A stretch of 35,706 bases of DNA, taken from Planctomycetota bacterium (GTDB lineage: Bacteria > Planctomycetota > Planctomycetia > Pirellulales > Pirellulaceae). Under the pieces are notes generated by a model that saw only the letters and a program-made list of their open reading frames with translations, had not been told where the DNA came from and ran no database searches. How positions within the stretch are numbered: the stretch's first letter is position 1; each line of letters opens with the position of its first letter. Positions 32,520 to 35,706 of the stretch are shown here, piece after piece. The stretch spans positions 1-35,706 of the forward strand of contig JAPLNJ010001229.1 in assembly GCA_026692885.1 (NCBI GenBank). Direction: 5' to 3'. Both the position numbers and the translations under genes were made by a program.

Positions 32520-33335
32520 TCACGGCTGCAGGCCATGGGCGGCGCGCGCGGTCCGCTGGGTCTTCGTCTGCCGCAACCGGCGGAAGCTCTCCGCGATTTC
32601 CTCCTGCGAGTAGGGGCGGGGATGGTCCAGGTGCAGGCAGACCAACGAATACTTGAGCCGCCGGGATTTCACCCCGTGGTACGTCAGCCGCAGGCCGATG
32701 TCCTTGTCTTCGGTGCCGTAGGTGGCGTAGTCCTCGTCGAACCCGTTGACCGCCAGAATATCTGACTTCCACGCCGACGCGTTGCAGCCGATGAAGCTGC
32801 CGGCCCGAGGCGTGAGCAGATTCAGGAGCTTGGCCCAGCGCGGATTGGCGGTCAGACGATACTTGTACTTCGCCGCGTTCGCCATCCCCCGCGACTTCAG
32901 CCACTGCCACGCAAAGACCTGTTGTTGCTCGATATCTTCGCGTCGGAATTCGACGTGCACGGCTGCCGGTATGTGGATATGGCTGCCGCCGGCAAGGAAG
33001 TAATTCGGCTGGGCATGGCGGGCGTGAGCGGCCACGAAATCTCGCCGGGGAAGGCAGTCGCCGTCGCTGAACAACAGGTACTCGCCGGCAGCCCGGCGGA
33101 GAGCCTCGTTGACGACCCGGGGCTTGCCGAAATTGCGGTGCTCCTGCCAGATGTGGTCGATCCGGAGCGGAGATTGCCGGGCGAAATCGGCAATCGCTGC
33201 GCGGGTCTCGTTGCCGCTGCCATCGTCTGCAATCAGCAGTTCGAAGTCGGGCCAAGTCTGGCAACCGTAACCCACCAAGCATTGCTGCAAGGACCGCGGG
33301 TTGTTATAGGTGCTGAGGATGACGGAGATCTTCAC
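32520..33335 (-). CDS. Glycosyltransferase family 2 protein
   Basis: The 271-residue protein starts KISVILSTYNN and shows the GT-A motifs ADDGS (36-40), the metal-binding DGD (91-93) and a probable catalytic acid in GTEDKD (207-212). A domain after GCNASAWKSD and GFDEDY matches the galactosyltransferase C-terminal type seen in chondroitin-polymerase-like GT2 enzymes. No membrane helix is present, so it should act on the cytoplasmic side, adding sugars to a surface polysaccharide or lipid precursor. The start is a GTG at 33335 with GGAG seven bases upstream. It follows RecG by 33 bases, with no known functional link. Confidence 0.9.
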   Translation of the reverse strand: MKISVILSTYNNPRSLQQCLVGYGCQTWPDFELLIADDGSGNETRAAIADFARQSPLRIDHIWQEHRNFGKPRVVNEALRRAAGEYLLFSDGDCLPRRDFVAAHARHAQPNYFLAGGSHIHIPAAVHVEFRREDIEQQQVFAWQWLKSRGMANAAKYKYRLTANPRWAKLLNLLTPRAGSFIGCNASAWKSDILAVNGFDEDYATYGTEDKDIGLRLTYHGVKSRRLKYSLVCLHLDHPRPYSQEEIAESFRRLRQTKTQRTARAAHGLQP

Positions 33336-33368
33336 GACGACGCTCCATGACCTGCCAGAACATCCGGG

Positions 33369-35459
33369 TTAGCCTACGTCCGCCAATTCCAGGGCCTGCC
33401 CATAACGGTTTGCCGCCATTCGCCGCAACCGGGCGTAATCCGGTTGCAGGAACGCGGCGTCGGCCAACAGGGCTTGGGCGTCCCGGCGAGCCTCGTCCAG
33501 AACGGCGGTGTCCCGTCCCAGATCGGCGACCCGAAACGGCGGCAGACCGTGCTGTCGGGCACTGAACAGGTCTCCCGGCCCGCGCAGCCGGAAGTCCAGT
33601 TCCGCCAACTCGAAGCCATCACTGGTCTCGCTGAACGCCTGCAGCCGCTGCCGGGCTTCTTCCGTCTTGGGATCGGCGAAGACGCACACGTAACCGGGAT
33701 GTGCCCCGCGGCTGATCCGGCCGCGCAGCTGATGGAGTTGGGCCAGACCGAAGCGTTCGCCACCTTCGATGGCCATGACCGTCGCATTGGGCACGTCCAC
33801 GCCGACCTCCACGACCGAAGTCGCCACCAGGACTTGGGCGTCGCCACACTGAAAGGCCTGCATCACGGAGTCTTTCTCGGCGGCGCTCAACTGGCCGTGA
33901 ATCAAGGCCAACCGGAACTCCTCCAACTCCCCGTTCGCCAGCGTCTCGAACGACTGCTGCACACTGGCGACGGCTACGGCCGATTCGTCCGCTTCAATCT
34001 GCGGCGCGATGACATAGCCCTGCCGGCCTTCACGCAGCTTCTTGCGGAAGAAGTCCCACCACTTCGCACGCTGCTCGGCCGTGCCCAGATACGTGTGGAC
34101 CACCGTCCGCCCCGGTGGTCCCTCGCGCAGCGTCGAGACGTCCAGGTCTCCGTACCAGGTCATGGAGACGGTCCGCGGAATCGGTGTGGCCGTCATCACC
34201 AGGTAATGCGGATCCAGCCCGGAGCGCCGCAAAGCGGCCCGCTGCTGCACGCCGAATTTGTGCTGCTCGTCGATCACCACCAGGCCGAGTTTGGCAAATT
34301 CGATGCTCTCGCTCAGCAAGGCGTGGGTGCCGATGATCAAATCGATGCCGCCCGCCGCGATTTGGGCCAGCGTCTCACGGCGTTGAGCGGCGCCGAGCGA
34401 ACCGGTCAACAAGCCGATCCGCACCCGGCTGTCCCGCAAGTCGCGGGTCAGCGTGCGCAGGTGCTGTCGGGCCAGAACCTCCGTCGGCGCCATGATCACC
34501 GCTTGATGCCCGTGCGCCACGGTCAGCAACGTGGCGTATTCCGCCACCACCGTCTTGCCGCTACCCACGTCGCCTTGCAGCAGCCGATTCATGGGCGTCG
34601 GGCGGGCCATGTCCGCGGCAATCTCGCTGATCGCCTGGTTCTGCGCCGGCGTCAGTTCGAACGGGAACAGCCGCCGGATGCGGGCGTCGATCTTGGCATT
34701 GACCGCCAGCGGCGGCGACTTACACCGCTGGGCCAACTGCTGCCGGCGCAGGCCGAGGGCCACCTGTAGGACGAACAGTTCCTGATACACAAACCGGCGG
34801 CGGGCCCGTTCGAGGCTGACCGCATCCGGGGGTTTGTGGATCTGTTCCAGCGCCCGGTGAATCGGCCAGAGATCATGCGCGGCCAGCCAGGTTTCCGGAA
34901 AAGTCTCCTCCAGGCAGACGCCGTACGTTTCGACGACGCTGTGGACCAGCCGCCGCATCTCGAACTGCCGCAGGCCCTCGGTCAGGGCGTAGGTGGGCAC
35001 GATACTCCCAGCCGGCGGCGACTCGTTCTCGTTCAGCACGTCCACCTGCGGGTGCGTCATTTCCCAACGCCCGCCGTTGCATTGGGGCGTCCCCGTCAGC
35101 AGCACGCGGAGCCCCTGCGAGAACCGTTCCCGCATATGCGGTTGGTTGAACCAGAGGGCGCGCAGATACTGGCTGCCCTGGCGCAGCAGCACGCCCAGCA
35201 AGCAGCGTCCCACGCCGGTGTTCCGCAATTCGAATTCCTCGACCACGCCCACCACCGTCGCCGGTTCGTTGTCGCGCAGTTCATGGATCGCCTTGAGCTG
35301 CACCGGATCACGGTAGTCGCGGGGGAAGAAGAACAGCAAGTCCTTGACCGCGCGCAGGTTGAGCCGTTCGAGCAACGCTGCCCGCCGCGGCCCGACGCCT
35401 TTGACGAACTGCAACGGCGTCAGCAATCGATCTGAGGGACTCTCGTGGGGACCTGACAT
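33369..35459 (-). CDS. recG: ATP-dependent DNA helicase RecG
   Basis: This is a complete 696-residue RecG. The N-terminal wedge domain opens with LLTPLQFVKGVGPRRAALL, followed by the OB-fold with LKAIHELRDNEPATVVGVV. The helicase core has Walker A GDVGSGKT (296-303), the DEQH box (397-400) and MTATPIPRT (422-430), and ends with the RecG-type motifs SVVEVGVDVPNATVMAIE, QLHQLRGRISRGAHPG and DFRLRGPGDLFSARQHG. It unwinds and reverses stalled replication forks and branch-migrates Holliday junctions. The length and motif order match the family well. The start is the ATG at 35459. Confidence 0.97.
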   Translation of the reverse strand: MSGPHESPSDRLLTPLQFVKGVGPRRAALLERLNLRAVKDLLFFFPRDYRDPVQLKAIHELRDNEPATVVGVVEEFELRNTGVGRCLLGVLLRQGSQYLRALWFNQPHMRERFSQGLRVLLTGTPQCNGGRWEMTHPQVDVLNENESPPAGSIVPTYALTEGLRQFEMRRLVHSVVETYGVCLEETFPETWLAAHDLWPIHRALEQIHKPPDAVSLERARRRFVYQELFVLQVALGLRRQQLAQRCKSPPLAVNAKIDARIRRLFPFELTPAQNQAISEIAADMARPTPMNRLLQGDVGSGKTVVAEYATLLTVAHGHQAVIMAPTEVLARQHLRTLTRDLRDSRVRIGLLTGSLGAAQRRETLAQIAAGGIDLIIGTHALLSESIEFAKLGLVVIDEQHKFGVQQRAALRRSGLDPHYLVMTATPIPRTVSMTWYGDLDVSTLREGPPGRTVVHTYLGTAEQRAKWWDFFRKKLREGRQGYVIAPQIEADESAVAVASVQQSFETLANGELEEFRLALIHGQLSAAEKDSVMQAFQCGDAQVLVATSVVEVGVDVPNATVMAIEGGERFGLAQLHQLRGRISRGAHPGYVCVFADPKTEEARQRLQAFSETSDGFELAELDFRLRGPGDLFSARQHGLPPFRVADLGRDTAVLDEARRDAQALLADAAFLQPDYARLRRMAANRYGQALELADVG

Positions 35460-35574
35460 GCCGGTATTCTACAACACTTCCGCTTCGTCTGTACTACGTC
35501 TGCTAGTGAGTCCTAGGTTGCTCATGGAAAACGAGAGAACGTGCATCGGGAGGACGACGCTCCCGCGGAGCCGT

Positions 35575-35593
35575 GGGCCGTCAGGGACGGCCC
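35575..35593. repeat. Perfect 8-bp hairpin upstream of recG
   Basis: GGGCCGTC (35575-35582) and GACGGCCC (35586-35593) pair around AGG. It sits in a GC-rich stretch that looks like a dispersed palindromic repeat. Apart from this, 35460-35706 shows no gene; its last 60 bases are T-rich on the plus strand. Confidence 0.6.
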
Positions 35594-35706
35594 GCTCCGG
35601 CTCGGCGGGGTGCCCACTGGGCCCCTCGCCCAACGCCGTTAAGGATTTTACGCGGCTTGGTCTTGGCATTCGAGTTGAAGTAGTTTTAGTTTTTGGGTTT
35701 CTGTGG

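Noticed and set aside
1..35706. CRISPR arrays, tRNA and rRNA genes
   Set aside because: No regularly spaced direct repeats, tRNA-like cloverleaf or rRNA sequence was noticed by eye on either strand. A covariance-model scan would be needed to exclude small RNAs fully.

Overview
The window looks like a chromosomal stretch from a planctomycete, most likely of the Pirellulales type. The inference rests on gene families, not on a marker gene: a planctomycete-style ECF sigma factor next to a very large receptor Ser/Thr kinase, a secreted sulfatase, a DUF2961 (GH172) protein, a Gfo/Idh/MocA oxidoreductase, a TIR/nSTAND/FGE-sulfatase cluster, giant multihaem cytochromes fused to cytochrome b, high GC, and many palindromic intergenic repeats. 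I saw no rRNA, tRNA, CRISPR array or integrase.

Layout. 278-5750 (minus): ECF sigma factor, 1349-residue transmembrane kinase, and a small gene that duplicates a domain of the kinase, overlapping it by ATGA. 5788-11444 (mixed strands): a patchy region with a small membrane protein, a truncated HTH gene, a sulfatase, a decayed beta-helix gene, a zinc-ribbon protein, a secreted esterase and two unknown small genes. 11678-15607 (minus): MFS transporter, Gfo/Idh/MocA oxidoreductase and UroD-like protein in one probable operon, followed by a 29-codon remnant of an FGE-like gene. 15608-16434: gene-free and full of repeats. 16435-21064 (minus): a TIR protein, an nSTAND ATPase and an FGE-sulfatase protein. 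21470-28118 (minus): three multihaem cytochrome genes. 28518-32290 (minus): GH172-like protein, dGTPase and a clan GH-A glycosidase. 32520-35459 (minus): RecG and a GT2 glycosyltransferase.

The two most interesting loci are the TIR-nSTAND-FGE cluster and the cytochrome operon. In the first, three TIR-like domains are read from one gene, an ATGA overlap leads into a STAND NTPase, and the third reading frame ends in a C-type-lectin-like FGE domain whose last 30 codons look like the variable region of a diversity-generating retroelement. That combination suggests a regulated conflict or defence system with a recognition surface that can vary. The STAND and FGE frames are offset by one base, so the locus is either frameshifted, recoded or carries a one-base error.

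In the second, a 12-haem NapC-type protein lies between two paralogous 13-haem/cytochrome b fusion proteins. Together they could carry electrons between the quinone pool and a periplasmic or extracellular partner through 38 predicted c-type haems.

All functions are read from motifs and remembered family features; no database search was run.
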